Under the pieces are notes generated by a model, which worked only from the letters and a program-made list of their open reading frames with translations, had not been told where the DNA came from and made no database searches. The position numbers were made by a program, and so were the translations under genes. Positions 7,008 through 16,384 of a stretch of DNA of 64,000 nt are shown here, one piece after another. Source of the DNA: Natrinema halophilum (GTDB lineage: Archaea > Halobacteriota > Halobacteria > Halobacteriales > Natrialbaceae); contig NZ_CP058601.1 of assembly GCF_013402815.2 (NCBI RefSeq), forward strand, positions 372,001 to 436,000, in the 5' to 3' direction. Every line of letters begins with the position of its first letter. Position 1 is the first letter of the stretch.

Positions 7008-9455
7008 TCACCGTTCGTCGACGAGCACCGACCGTGTGGAGTTGAGCACGACGATAGTACTACTTGCGGCCATCGCGACCGCTGCGAACAGCGGATTAAG
7101 GAGCCCGAGCGCCGCCAGGGGGATCGCGACGGCGTTGTATACCAGCGCCCAGGCAACGTTTTCGCGGATTCGTCGCCGCGTCCCGTCTGCGAGATCGAAC
7201 ACGGAATGGACGGCACGGAGGTCGCTCGAGGCGACCACTGCGTCGGCGGCATCGGTCGCGCGGGCCGTTCCGTGGCCGAGCGCGATCCCGACGTCAGCCT
7301 CGGCCAGGGCGGGCGCGTCGTTCGTTCCGTCGCCGACCATTGCGGTCACGCCCTCGCGTGCGAGGCGTCGGACGGTCTCGACTTTTCCATCCGGCGGAAC
7401 GCCGGCGAAGACCCGATCGACCGCAGGGCTCCGGGTAACGGTCGCGGTCGCAGTCGCGTCGTCACCCGTCAGTACGACGACTTCGCAGTCGGCGAACGCA
7501 TCGAGTGCGTCGCGCCACTCGGCCCGCATCCGATCGCCGACGACGATGATCGCTCTCGCTCGGCCGCCGTATCCGACCACGGCCGGGAGTCGGCACTCCG
7601 CGCGGGCCTCGTCGATCGCCGTCGCGAGGTCGCCGGGGATCGGACCGACGAGTCGCTCGACGAGCGCCGGCGTCCCGACGACGACGCGTTCGCCGTCGAC
7701 GGTCGCGCTCACACCCTCGCCGGGGTGTCGCTCGAAGTTCGTCGTCTCGAGTGACGATTGCGAGATATTGCCGTCCGCGTCCGGATCACGCCAGCCGCCG
7801 TCGGGGGTGAAATCGTCACCACAGTCCGGTGACGTTTCGAGGTCGGTTTCCGCGCAGGCAACGATGGCGTCGGCGACCGGATGCTCCGAGCGACGTTCGA
7901 CGGCTGCCGCAGGCTGGAGCGCGCTGGACTCGCCGTGGATCTCTACTACGGTCATTTCGCCGGCCGTCAGCGTCCCGGTTTTGTCGAAGACGATCGTCTC
8001 GACAGCCAGCGCCGATTCGAACAGCGTCTCGTTTGCGACGGTGATGCCGCGCTCTAAAGCGTCGCGCAGCCCGGACGTGACCGCAAGCGGCGTCGCCAGC
8101 CCCATCGCGCAGGGACAGGAGACGACGAGTACCGTCAATCCAGTGAGGACGGCATCGCCGGCCGGCGTCCCCGTTGCGAACCGCCATCCCGTCACGACGA
8201 CCGCGAGCGTCAAGACGAGCGGGACGAAGATGGTCGCGAGGCGGTCGGCGAGACGCTGCACTCCCGGCGTCGAGCTCTGGATCTCCCACATGACCGCGGC
8301 GATTCGATCGAGCGTACTCGCCGCGTCTTCGCCCACCTCGAGGACGAGCGCGCTATCCGTCACGATCGCTCCGCCGACGACCGTTTCACCCGAGCCTTTC
8401 GTCACCGGCAGGGATTCCCCGGTGAGGACGGACTCGTCGACAGCGGCCGTCCCTTCTACGACCGTGCCGTCGACGGGGATTCGCTCGCCCGGTCTGACGA
8501 CGACTTCGTCACCCGCCTCGAGTCGATCCACCGGCATCGTCTCGGTCCCCTTTTCGGTTCGGCGGGTCGCGTTCCGGACCTGCGCGGCGGTCACGTCCGT
8601 GAGCAGATCGGTCGCTCGGCGCTTGATCCGGCGCTCGTAGTACGTTCCGAGGCTGACGACCATGATCACTGCGACTGTCACGTCGTAGTAGAGGTGCGTA
8701 CTCCCCATCGCCAGTGCGACCGTACTGTAGGCGTAGGCGGCGACCGCCGCGATGGCGATCAGGAGATCCATGTTCGGCTGCCTGACCAGCAGGCTGACGT
8801 ACGCACCGCGGAGGATTGGATACCCCGTATAAAACAACACGCCGCCCGTCAACACCCCAATCATCGCGAGCGGGAGATACATCCCGACGGACGAGGTTGC
8901 GTCGACAGTGAGAATCCCCGTCTCGATCCCGACGTAGCTCGGGTAGAGATAGAAGAGGTACCACGGCATGACCAACATCGCCAGAAACCCGCCGACCAAC
9001 AACCGCTGGACCAGTTCCTCGTCGGCTCCCGGGTTCCCTTCCGCCGCCTCACCGTCGCGGAATCCCGCCTCGTAGCCGTAGCCCGAAAGCGCCTCCGGGA
9101 CGTCGGCTCTGTCCAGTCGGTCCGGATCGTAGACGACTCGAACGGTATCGGTTGCGTAACTGGCTTCGACGGCCAGGATTCCCGCCGCACGTTCGCCCAG
9201 CAGGGAGACGAACCCTTCGCAGGTCGAACAGTGCATCCCCTCGATCGCGAGGAAGATTTCGGCTGCATCATCGGGAATCTTGCGCTCGACGGACTCGGTC
9301 GCCCGGTCGACGACACTCGAGCGGTCGACGCCGTCGACGTCGTCGAGCGTCGCGCTCACTTCGAGACAGCCGCGACAGCAAAACCGCCCCTCGATGCCGT
9401 CCGCAGTCAGCGGCTGCTCGGGCGTCGGGAGACCGCAGAGCGAACAGGTACTCAT
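7008..9455 (-). CDS. Copper-transporting P1B-type ATPase, CcoI/FixI-like
   Basis: 815 residues. The N-terminus carries a Cys-rich metal-binding module (CSLCG at 4-8 and FCCRGC at 25-30) and a heavy-metal-associated domain with GMHCSTC (C76, C79). The ATPase core has the metal-selective CPC in helix 6 (C447, C449), DKTGTL with phosphorylated D491, TGES, and [10 protein letters not shown]. The double Cys-rich N-terminus is characteristic of CcoI/FixI/CopA2 pumps, which export copper for insertion into heme-copper enzymes rather than for detoxification. That fits the NirK and CuA proteins 3-7 kb away, though it is on the opposite strand. ATG 9455 (MSTCSLCG) was chosen because it starts directly at the metal module; the frame is open further upstream. 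Confidence 0.88.
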   Translation of the reverse strand: MSTCSLCGLPTPEQPLTADGIEGRFCCRGCLEVSATLDDVDGVDRSSVVDRATESVERKIPDDAAEIFLAIEGMHCSTCEGFVSLLGERAAGILAVEASYATDTVRVVYDPDRLDRADVPEALSGYGYEAGFRDGEAAEGNPGADEELVQRLLVGGFLAMLVMPWYLFYLYPSYVGIETGILTVDATSSVGMYLPLAMIGVLTGGVLFYTGYPILRGAYVSLLVRQPNMDLLIAIAAVAAYAYSTVALAMGSTHLYYDVTVAVIMVVSLGTYYERRIKRRATDLLTDVTAAQVRNATRRTEKGTETMPVDRLEAGDEVVVRPGERIPVDGTVVEGTAAVDESVLTGESLPVTKGSGETVVGGAIVTDSALVLEVGEDAASTLDRIAAVMWEIQSSTPGVQRLADRLATIFVPLVLTLAVVVTGWRFATGTPAGDAVLTGLTVLVVSCPCAMGLATPLAVTSGLRDALERGITVANETLFESALAVETIVFDKTGTLTAGEMTVVEIHGESSALQPAAAVERRSEHPVADAIVACAETDLETSPDCGDDFTPDGGWRDPDADGNISQSSLETTNFERHPGEGVSATVDGERVVVGTPALVERLVGPIPGDLATAIDEARAECRLPAVVGYGGRARAIIVVGDRMRAEWRDALDAFADCEVVVLTGDDATATATVTRSPAVDRVFAGVPPDGKVETVRRLAREGVTAMVGDGTNDAPALAEADVGIALGHGTARATDAADAVVASSDLRAVHSVFDLADGTRRRIRENVAWALVYNAVAIPLAALGLLNPLFAAVAMAASSTIVVLNSTRSVLVDER

Positions 9456-9597
9456 CTCACGCTCGCATTCACGGACGCGGCCGGTAGCCGTGACCCCGAA
9501 CACGTTCACGTCGGCCGGCGGCCACCGGATCGAGCAGTCGCGGCGATCGGTGGCCCGAACCGTACTGGCAGTCGAGTCTATCGGCGGGACCCGTCCG

Positions 9598-10026
9598 TTA
9601 TCCGCGACAGGTCGCCGCCACCGCGATCCGCCAGGGGAGCACGAACGCGAGTCCGAAAGCGGCGTTGACGAGCAGGAACTCCGCGGGCGCGCCGCCGGGG
9701 AAGACCGACGACGCACGGATTCCACCGCCGATACCGGTGGCGACGATCCACGCGACGGCGACCACCGCTACCGTTCGTCGGAACGACTCGAGCGTCCGGC
9801 GGCGATACGCGCCGACGACCGGAGCGACGATCCCCCAGGCGATCACGAACGGAACCGCCGTGCGGATGGTATACACCGGATACACCCACGGCTCGAGGCC
9901 GTGGGTAAACAGGCCAAAGCCCAGAAAAGCTGTGACGACGACCGCGTCGCCGACGGCGAGGGCGACGACGAACGCTTCGGAAGCGACCCGTCCGACCGGG
10001 CGGGGTTGCGTGCGGGATTCGATCAT
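9598..10026 (-). CDS. DUF3054 family membrane protein
   Basis: 142 residues, four hydrophobic helices ([74 protein letters not shown]). The spacing, the VGAYRRRTL loop and the LPWRIAVA end match the DUF3054 family of small membrane proteins found in actinobacteria and haloarchaea. No biochemical function is known. It is transcribed toward the copper ATPase with a 142-bp gap. Confidence 0.75.
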   Translation of the reverse strand: MIESRTQPRPVGRVASEAFVVALAVGDAVVVTAFLGFGLFTHGLEPWVYPVYTIRTAVPFVIAWGIVAPVVGAYRRRTLESFRRTVAVVAVAWIVATGIGGGIRASSVFPGGAPAEFLLVNAAFGLAFVLPWRIAVAATCRG

Positions 10027-10269
10027 AGCTCTCGAACTGGAGCCACCGCGTGCCGTCGGGACGGCTGATCGGTGTCACGACCATCCGCCCCGACCGGTCG
10101 CGGTAGCGTTCGAGCGAACCGACGTGGACCACGTATGCGACTCCTTTCCCGAACGTGTTCTGTGCTATCACCCTCGACCGGGTCGCGCACCGAGCACCCC
10201 CGACCGAAGTTCACCCGCAGCGCCCTACTGGGACGCGACCCAAACGGTGCGTAAATTGGCGGAGACGTG

Positions 10270-10981
10270 CTACGGCTCGTCGAGGAGGTCGAGAAGAAAT
10301 CCGTCAGTCGCGTCGGCTCCTCGTGGGGAACCCTGTGGCTCGTTCACGACAGTAATTCCAGTCGACAGTCCGGGCAGAAAACCGCGTTATCGGCTGCCAG
10401 CGGTGAAACGAGCGCCTCGTCGGCTTCGCCCCAGACGATCAGCATCGGCGCGGTAACGCGGTCGGTTGGCGAATTCGATGGTCACCGCGCTGTCGGCCGG
10501 CACCAGTTGAGCATTTCGGTGAACGCATCCCTCCTGGTCCATGCCGCCGACAGCGGCCCAGTTCGTCATCGGAGAGCGTTCCCGGCGCGGACGGAGCTCG
10601 GAGCTCGCTCGAGAAAGCGGTAGTCGTCATGCCGCAGCGCCATTCCGGAAGCCATGGCAGTCGAAACAGGATGGCGTACCAGCTGCGGCGTAACTGGTCG
10701 GGATCCGCGAACAGGTATCGTTGATAGGCGGTCGGATTCGGCGCATTGACGCTCGAGAGCCGTTTTACTACCCCGAGAAACTGGAGCGCGAGATCCCAGG
10801 CGACCATGCCGCCCCAGTCGTGGCCGACGACGTGTGCGGTGTTGCGGCCGTCGGATTCGACCAGGGCGACGTGTAACCGAACGCCGTTGGCCGTCCGCAC
10901 CGTCGAACTCGCATCGATCGTCGAGAGGATAGCGCACTCATCGACCCCGACGGCAGACGGCGACCGGTCATTCGGACCCAT
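10270..10981 (-). pseudogene. Decayed alpha/beta hydrolase (epoxide hydrolase type)
   Basis: Translated pieces match a soluble epoxide-hydrolase-like protein in order. VRTANGVRLHVALVES is the normal N-terminal strand. It is joined directly to NTAHVVGHDWGGMVAWDLA (nucleophile elbow with the catalytic Asp), so about 60 residues with the HGFPEFW oxyanion segment are deleted. The cap region (NAPNPTAYQRYLFADP) is intact. From about 10545 the match continues one frame over (DAFTEMLNW, then VTAPMLIVWGEADEALVSPL) with two TGA stops, and the last helix (FLLDLLDEP) needs another shift. Deletion, at least two frameshifts and two stops mean a dead gene. Confidence 0.8.
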
Positions 10982-11058
10982 ATTCCCGGGTTCAGCCGAG
11001 AAAGGATATCGGTTGGTAGGTAAACGTTCGCACGTCTCGACGTATGGGATCTATCACC

Positions 11059-11184
11059 TCACGTCCAGACGCGAAGGCAGTCGGTCGAGCAGAAGTGGAG
11101 GTCGACGCTCTCTCGGCCACCGGTTTCGACGTAGGTCGTTAGGGTGTACGCGACCTCGTCAGCGTCACAGTTATCACAGTCCAT
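11059..11184 (-). CDS. 41-residue zinc-finger protein
   Basis: A very small frame beginning MDCDNCDADEVAYTLTTYVE and ending HFCSTDCLRVWT. Two Cys pairs (C3-x2-C6 and C32-x3-C36) form a treble-clef-like zinc site of the kind seen in many haloarchaeal micro-proteins. It stands alone between the hydrolase pseudogene and gatC. Such proteins often act as regulators or binding adaptors, but no function can be read from the sequence. The start is the only ATG in frame and begins right at the first Cys pair. Confidence 0.7.
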   Translation of the reverse strand: MDCDNCDADEVAYTLTTYVETGGRESVDLHFCSTDCLRVWT

Positions 11185-11802
11185 ACTGGATCGTCACGGC
11201 AGTCGTCCTTGAGTATGAACTGATTAGGTCGTTGGCCCCGTGGTTAATACGGTGTTGGAACCGCATAATACGATATTTCGACCGCCGCCTGCGATCCCGA
11301 TTACGGCCTCGAACGGGCGAGCGGACTCTTCTGAAAGCGATCCATCTTGCTGAGACGGCCATCGGAGGACTGCTTCCGACCGTTTCTGCGTCGAGTCATT
11401 CGCGATTCGACCGTCTCGAGTTCGAAGGGGGCCGGCGGCTGGAATCGCGTTCGATTGCCACGCCTGGCAGTATCGGAGGAAACGGCTTCGATCGCCGCAT
11501 TCGGCGTTCCTCGACTCGAATTTCTCGGCCACATCTGCGAGCCACTCGCTTCTGACGTGCCTCCCAGAAGGCAAAGCGGAACTCCCGGGCGAGGAGCGGT
11601 CGACACCCGCGGACTCGAGGTCGATCCGCAGGGCCGACGAATTTGCTCCGGTCGAACCGTCGGCCCTCGGTCGAACCGCCGACTATGGACACAGACGGGT
11701 CCCTACGGTCGCACCGATGCCTCGAGACGATAGCTTCCGGCCGCTCTCTTCGCCCGTGCCAGTATCGAAACCCTTACTCTCCGAAGGCCGGTGCGAACAC
11801 GT
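11185..11802. other. Gene-free stretch upstream of gatC
   Basis: About 620 bp. The open frames on both strands have Arg/Ser-rich translations without domains. No tRNA-like or repeat structure was seen. The gatC promoter should be at the right end, but I cannot point to a clear TATA box. Confidence 0.5.
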
Positions 11803-12081
11803 ATGAGCGACGACGCCGTCAATCCCGAGGAGGTCCGCCACGTCGCGGAGCTGGCTCGAATCGATCTCGACGACGACGAGGTCGGCCGGTTCACCGGGCA
11901 GTTCGCGGACATCCTCGAATACTTCGAGACGTTAGACGAGGTGCCGGAAGTCGACCGCGACGCCGACCTCGCGAACGTGATGCGGCCGGACGAGGAACGG
12001 CCCTCGCTCGACAGCGCGGAAGCGCTCCGAAACGCGCCGGAAACCGAGGACGGCTACTTCAAAGGACCGAACGTCTCCTGA
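11803..12081 (+). CDS. gatC: Asp-tRNA(Asn)/Glu-tRNA(Gln) amidotransferase subunit C
   Basis: 92 residues. GatC wraps around GatA and GatB and stabilises the complex that converts Asp-tRNA(Asn) to Asn-tRNA(Asn) (archaea use GatDE for Gln-tRNA). The conserved start EEVRHVAELARIDLDDDEV and the DEVPEVD and MRPDE motifs are typical. It sits 2 bp before gatA, so the two are co-translated. ATG 11803 is chosen over an upstream start because it puts EEVRHVA at the family's usual position. gatB is not in the window. Confidence 0.95.
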   Translation: MSDDAVNPEEVRHVAELARIDLDDDEVGRFTGQFADILEYFETLDEVPEVDRDADLANVMRPDEERPSLDSAEALRNAPETEDGYFKGPNVS

Positions 12082-12083
12082 TC

Positions 12084-13352
12084 ATGTCCGAAAATATTTT
12101 CATTACCGAAGAGCGGATCGAGGGCGCCGACGACGGACCGCTGGCCGGAACGACGGTCGCCGTGAAGGACAACATCTCGACGGAAGGCGTTCGGACGACC
12201 TGCGGCTCGCGAATGCTCGAGGACTACGTCCCGCCCTACGATGCGACGGTGGTCTCCCGGCTCAAAGACGCGGGAGCGACTATCGTTGGCAAAGCTAACA
12301 TGGACGAGTTCGGAATGGGGACGACGACCGAAACGTCGTATTTCGGCGAGACGGACAACCCCACCGCACCGGGCCACGTTCCCGGCGGCTCATCCGGTGG
12401 TTCTGCGGCCGCAGTCGCGGCGGGCGAGGCCGACCTTGCCCTCGGCTCCGATACTGGCGGCTCCGTCCGCTGTCCGGCCGCGTTCTGCGGCGTCGTCGGA
12501 ATCAAACCCACGTATGGCTTGGTGTCGCGATACGGGCTCGTCGCGTACGGGAACAGCTTGGAGCAGATCGGTCCCTTCGGCGAAACCGTCGAGGACGCCG
12601 CCCGATTGCTCGACGTGATCGCTGGAAGCGACGAGCACGATGCGACGACCCGGACCGAGGGAGACGATTCGAACTACGCCGATGCGGCGTCGGGCGACGT
12701 CGACGGGCTTCAGATCGGCGTTCCTACGGAACTGCTCGAGGGAGCCGACGAGGGCGTCGTCGAAACGTTCTGGGACGCGATGACCGATCTCGAAGGGCGC
12801 GGCGCGGAGTACCACGAGGTCAGTCTTCCGTCGGTCGAACACGCGGTCGAGGCCTACTACGTGATCGCCATGTCGGAAGCCTCGTCCAATCTCGCTCGGT
12901 TCGACGGCGTTCGCTACGGACACGCGAGCGATGCCAGCGGGAATTGGAACGACACCTTTGCCCGGGCCCGCGAAGAAGGGTTCGGCGACGAGGTCAAACG
13001 CCGAATCCTGCTCGGAACGTACGCTCTTTCGGCCGGGTACCACGACAAGTACTACAAGAAGGCACAGGACGCTCGCGCGTGGGTCAAGCAGGATTTCGAT
13101 CAGGCCCTGTCGGAAGCCGACGTGCTCGCTTCGCCGACGATGCCGGTTCCGCCGTTCGAACTCGGCGAAAGTCTCGACGATCCACTCCAGTTGTATCTCG
13201 CCGACGCGAATACGGTTCCGATCAACCTCGCGGATCTGCCGGCGATTTCGGTTCCGGCCGGTGAGACCGACGGGCTACCGGTTGGACTCCAACTGGTCGG
13301 TCCAGCCTTCGGCGAACCGCTTCTGATCGAGGCCGCGAGCGCGCTCGCCTGA
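12084..13352 (+). CDS. gatA: Asp-tRNA(Asn)/Glu-tRNA(Gln) amidotransferase subunit A
   Basis: 422 residues of the amidase-signature family. GatA releases ammonia from glutamine and passes it to GatB. The Ser-cisSer-Lys catalytic triad is visible: K28 in TVAVKDN, and the two Ser in PGGSSGGSAAAVAAG and GSDTGGSVRCPA. The family motif GIKPTYGLVSRYGLVAYGNS follows, and the C-terminus has LPVGLQLVG. The short N-terminus relative to bacterial GatA is usual in haloarchaea. ATG 12084 follows the gatC stop by 2 bp. Confidence 0.96.
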   Translation: MSENIFITEERIEGADDGPLAGTTVAVKDNISTEGVRTTCGSRMLEDYVPPYDATVVSRLKDAGATIVGKANMDEFGMGTTTETSYFGETDNPTAPGHVPGGSSGGSAAAVAAGEADLALGSDTGGSVRCPAAFCGVVGIKPTYGLVSRYGLVAYGNSLEQIGPFGETVEDAARLLDVIAGSDEHDATTRTEGDDSNYADAASGDVDGLQIGVPTELLEGADEGVVETFWDAMTDLEGRGAEYHEVSLPSVEHAVEAYYVIAMSEASSNLARFDGVRYGHASDASGNWNDTFARAREEGFGDEVKRRILLGTYALSAGYHDKYYKKAQDARAWVKQDFDQALSEADVLASPTMPVPPFELGESLDDPLQLYLADANTVPINLADLPAISVPAGETDGLPVGLQLVGPAFGEPLLIEAASALA

Positions 13353-13379
13353 CGGTCGACCGGTTTACCCCCTGCGTCC

Positions 13380-13407
13380 AACAGATACATTTTTATACAA
13401 CTCTGTT
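13380..13407 (+). promoter_or_regulatory. TATA box enclosed by an inverted repeat
   Basis: AACAGA (13380-13385) and TCTGTT (13402-13407) are inverted copies 16 bp apart, with TTTTATACAA between them. The TATA box would start transcription near 13420, leaving a short leader with GGGTGG before the ATG at 13448. A repressor bound to the palindrome would cover the box; this is inferred. Confidence 0.45.
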
Positions 13408-13447
13408 AACCATACACGTACCCAACTGATCACTCGGGTGGACACTT

Positions 13448-13855
13448 ATGAAAATTGAACAGGAAGTAGAGTTTGACGAGTTTTCACGGGCGTGCGACCT
13501 CGTCGAGGACTACTTCGGGGACGGTATCGACAACGTTGCGTTGCACGCACCCGTCTCGCGGCGACAGCTCGTTGCCGTCCTCGCCCGCGCACAACTCTCC
13601 GGCCGCCAACTGGCCATCGACAGCCTCACCGAACAGGGCGACGTCGTCTACCAGTCGAACGACGAAACCCTGCTCTGGCTAGACGGCGGGTTCTGGACCG
13701 ACATGCGCGGACGCCACCATCTGGAGCCCGACGAAGGCCGTGCGGCACGCGAAGTCCACCGCCGACTTATCGAGGCCATAGACGGCGACGTCCCCTACTA
13801 TAATCGCGAACGCGACCCCTTTGTCCTCATCGAGCGCTTCGATCTGTACGAGTAG
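13448..13855 (+). CDS. Conserved haloarchaeal-type hypothetical protein
   Basis: 135 residues, acidic and soluble, without signal or membrane segments. Visible segments: CDLVEDYFGDGIDNVALHAP, a helix-rich middle (RRQLVAVLARAQLSGRQLAIDSL), and an aromatic end with DGDVPYYNRERDPFVLIERF. I recognise it as a stand-alone haloarchaeal protein but cannot give a function. ATG 13448 is preceded by GGGTGG at a proper distance and by the TATA box at 13391-13400. Confidence 0.7.
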   Translation: MKIEQEVEFDEFSRACDLVEDYFGDGIDNVALHAPVSRRQLVAVLARAQLSGRQLAIDSLTEQGDVVYQSNDETLLWLDGGFWTDMRGRHHLEPDEGRAAREVHRRLIEAIDGDVPYYNRERDPFVLIERFDLYE

Positions 13856-13947
13856 TTCGCATCAGTTCTCGCCCTCGACGGCTTCACGAAAGCCGTGGCG
13901 TATTCATCCCCGACCCTTTTCCGGCACCAAGCGGGATCACCTGTCAC

Positions 13948-14748
13948 GTGCCCGTCGCCCCTGACCCCGCCGAAATCTTCGACCGGGCGGTCGATGAAGG
14001 TGAACGACGTCTCGACCAATCGTTCCTCGAGTTGGTGTCGACGAGTTTCATCGCCGGGTTCACGATCGTCTTCGGCATCGCAACGCTCGGAGTCGTTGAC
14101 GCGCTCGTCAAGCCGCAGTTCGGTGACGTGTCCCATATTGCGGGTGCGCTCACCTTCGCCATCGGTGTCGTCTTCCTGGTCGTCGGTCGAACGGAGTTGT
14201 TCAACGAGAACTTCTTCGATCCGGCCGCGAAAGCGGTCGAAGTGGACGGATCCTGGCTGATATTGCCGCTCTGTCGGCTCTGGATCGTTACCCTCGTCTT
14301 CAACCTCGTCGGCGGATTCCTTTTTGCGCTCGTCTTCGCCGTAAACGGTGTCCTCCCTTCGGGAACGACGGGTGCACTGGGCCGGACAGCGGAAGAGATC
14401 ATCCACCGACCGACGGTAGCGATGTTCGCGAGCGCAATCATCGGTGGTGCGCTGGTGAGCCTCCTATCGTTCCTTCTAGAGGCCGTCAACAGCGTCAGAA
14501 GTCGAATTACGTTGGCGTACGTCGTCGGTTTTCTGCTGGCCCTCGGCCCCTTCGATCACGTCGTCGTCACCGCAATCCACGTCTTTTTTGGATTACTATT
14601 CGACCCGAAAATCGACTATAGCGTGCTTGCTGAGACAATCGCAGTCGCGACTGCGGGCAATTTCGTCGGGGGAATCGGTCTGGTCACGTTCACCCACGTC
14701 GCCCAGGTCAGGGGGGCACGAAAATCGAACGGATCTGACGGTCCGTGA
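13948..14748 (+). CDS. Formate/nitrite transporter family channel
   Basis: 266 residues, six hydrophobic helices, of the FNT family (pentameric channels for formate, nitrite and similar small anions, FocA/NirC/YfdC). The N-terminus DPAEIFDRAVDEGERRLDQS and the FNENFFDP loop in the first half, plus NFVGGIGLVTFTHVAQV at the end, are typical of the YfdC-like subgroup. Substrate cannot be told; nitrite is possible given nirK 12 kb away, but there is no operon link. The start is GTG 13948; no upstream ATG fits the family length. Confidence 0.85.
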   Translation: MPVAPDPAEIFDRAVDEGERRLDQSFLELVSTSFIAGFTIVFGIATLGVVDALVKPQFGDVSHIAGALTFAIGVVFLVVGRTELFNENFFDPAAKAVEVDGSWLILPLCRLWIVTLVFNLVGGFLFALVFAVNGVLPSGTTGALGRTAEEIIHRPTVAMFASAIIGGALVSLLSFLLEAVNSVRSRITLAYVVGFLLALGPFDHVVVTAIHVFFGLLFDPKIDYSVLAETIAVATAGNFVGGIGLVTFTHVAQVRGARKSNGSDGP

Positions 14749-14769
14749 TCGGGTACGCTGACGAGTCGA

Positions 14770-15129
14770 TCACTCCTCGTAGGCGAGGTTCATGATCCAC
14801 TGCGAGAAGGCGTCGCTGTTGGGATCGACCTCTTCCTCGCCGATGAACGGCGAGAGCATGTCACCGGCCATCAGGAGCGTGAAATCGAGGTCGCGGGCGG
14901 TCGGCGTGATGAAATAGGTGTTGTGACCGTCGTAAACGGTCTCCTCCCGATCGACCAGTTCCTTTTCGACGAGTGACTCGACGATCCGACTGCCCTTGCG
15001 CGAGGAGACATCTAGCTCCTTCCAGAAGTCGCTCTGGTGAATGCCGCCGGACTCGCGGACGAGCTCGAGACCGGCCCGTTCGTCGTCGGAGAGTTCGGCT
15101 TCGGCCGCGGTCACGCTCACGGCGACCAC
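14770..15129 (-). CDS. Winged helix-turn-helix transcription regulator
   Basis: 119 residues. A MarR/Lrp-like wHTH covers residues 12-75: DDERAGLELVRESGGIHQSD, then a recognition helix RKGSRIVESLVEKELVDREE, and a wing YDGHNTYFITPTAR. The C-terminus GDMLSPFIGEEEVDPNSDAF is strongly lineage-typical and may be the dimer or effector part. No ligand is known. The start is uncertain: GTG 15129 (VVAVSVTAAE) or GTG 15120 (VSVTAAE). Target genes cannot be named; it converges on the FNT channel gene with a 21-bp gap. Confidence 0.8.
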   Translation of the reverse strand: MVAVSVTAAEAELSDDERAGLELVRESGGIHQSDFWKELDVSSRKGSRIVESLVEKELVDREETVYDGHNTYFITPTARDLDFTLLMAGDMLSPFIGEEEVDPNSDAFSQWIMNLAYEE

Positions 15130-15280
15130 CTCGCTGAGCGCGTCGCTAGAGGCAGGAATGCGTCCATGTCCATACGAGGTAGAGCGAGCCGCTTAAATGT
15201 GCCCTTCCCAACCAACTGTCGAATACCTGCGTTCCCTTCCCGGTCCCTTTCGCGAACGCTATACCCGACGCGAGCGTCGC

Positions 15281-16072
15281 TTACTCCGCGATTCCTTCGC
15301 CACAGCCCTCGAGACCGGTCTCGAAAATCACACCGTCGGGTGATCCGACCGTCTCGTAGGGCGTTCGACAGGGTGGTCCCGGTGCGAAGGCGTACGTCGT
15401 CGTGTCGGGGCCGAGGGCGATCAGCGACGACGAGCGGGTTCCATAGCCGTCCCGGTGAATACAAACGCCGTACTCGTGATCGCCGAGAACGTCGCCCGCC
15501 CGCTCGAGCCAGTCCGTCGCCGTCTCGTCTGGCTCGACCGCGAGCGCGTCACGGACTGCTCGGCCGTTCGACGCTTGCTCTCGGCCTGCAGCCGACCGAA
15601 TCGACGGCACGTCGACGTCGTCGTCGACTGCGACGTTCACGACGACGTGGACACCGGGATCGAACTCGGTCAGAGATAACGCGCCGTCCCACTCGTAACA
15701 GAACGCATTCGCCGCGTCGGCGATGACGAGATAGAAACCGCTGTATTCGTCTGCCTCGGTCGCCTCCTCGACGATCGACGTCGCCTCGGCGGCGGATCGC
15801 GCCTCGAGGGCGTCGGCGACGAGTAACCCTCTGGAGCGCTCCCCGGCGAGGTCGCTGTCGGTCCACTTGTTCGTGATTCCGACGAACACTCCGCGTTCGT
15901 TGTACCCGATCCACGTGCCGCCGGCCTCGGCATCGCGGGGCGCAACGATCAACGGGTCCTCCTCGAAGATTTCGGGCGGCGTCGAATCCCGCCCAAGCGC
16001 CTCGTCACGGTTGGCGGCGACCACAACCGGCGCGTCCTCGAACACCTGCCAGGCGAGGGTGAGCGTACACAC
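15281..16072 (-). CDS. NRDE family protein (TANGO2 homologue)
   Basis: 263 residues beginning MCTLTLAWQVF with Cys at position 2 and AANRDEALGRDSTPPEIF, the N-R-D-E signature of this family (formerly DUF833). Other family blocks: GGTWIGYNERGVFVGITN and YGTRSSSLIAL. The fold belongs to the Ntn-hydrolase group, with Cys2 the likely nucleophile after Met removal. The human relative TANGO2 affects heme and lipid handling; the archaeal role is unknown. The start codon is GTG at 16072. Confidence 0.88.
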   Translation of the reverse strand: MCTLTLAWQVFEDAPVVVAANRDEALGRDSTPPEIFEEDPLIVAPRDAEAGGTWIGYNERGVFVGITNKWTDSDLAGERSRGLLVADALEARSAAEATSIVEEATEADEYSGFYLVIADAANAFCYEWDGALSLTEFDPGVHVVVNVAVDDDVDVPSIRSAAGREQASNGRAVRDALAVEPDETATDWLERAGDVLGDHEYGVCIHRDGYGTRSSSLIALGPDTTTYAFAPGPPCRTPYETVGSPDGVIFETGLEGCGEGIAE

Positions 16073-16144
16073 GGCTCGGGGTAGGTACGCCAGCGGCTTA
16101 ACTTCAGTTCCGGCGGCAATCCGTTTCGGGTCCTCCCCATCGTG

Positions 16145-16184
16145 AACTGCTCCGCCGCTTTATGGACTGCTCCGCCGCTTTCGG
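16145..16184. repeat. Two tandem 20-bp repeats
   Basis: A 16-bp core ACTGCTCCGCCGCTTT occurs at 16146-16161 and 16166-16181, period 20 bp, in the gap between the divergent NRDE gene and the small membrane-protein gene. Probably a simple duplication. Confidence 0.6.
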
Positions 16185-16189
16185 TGACG

Positions 16190-16342
16190 ATGGCGCTCCC
16201 GTTCTCGCTGTTCCTGCTGCTCGTCCTGTACGGGAGTTACGTCGTCGCCCGGAACTACGTCCGTGACGACGAGATGCCTCGGTCGGATCCTCGGACGCCC
16301 CGTCCGCAGCCAGCTACCCACAGCGTAGCCGACGACGATTGA
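16190..16342 (+). CDS. 50-residue single-helix membrane protein
   Basis: Starts MALPFSLFLLLVLYGSYVVA, a clear transmembrane helix, followed by a polar tail with Arg and Pro and an acidic end (VADDD). ATG 16190 is chosen because the helix follows at once; an upstream GTG at 16142 would add residues encoded by the tandem duplication. No family recognised. It is convergent with menE, ending 42 bp from the menE stop. Confidence 0.55.
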   Translation: MALPFSLFLLLVLYGSYVVARNYVRDDEMPRSDPRTPRPQPATHSVADDD

Positions 16343-16384
16343 GCGGCGGCGAGTGTCGGCCCGAGCCCGGGCCGGTGACCGGGA

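Noticed and set aside
10023-10171. Minus-strand frame beginning IAQNTFGKGVAYVVHVGSLE
   Set aside because: Its first 50 residues look protein-like, but the frame then runs antisense-like through the DUF3054 gene in another phase, and no stop or homologue supports a separate gene. It may be a relic.
13948-14748. FNT channel as part of the nitrite system
   Set aside because: Substrate cannot be read and it is 12 kb from nirK with unrelated genes between, so the link is only mentioned as possible.
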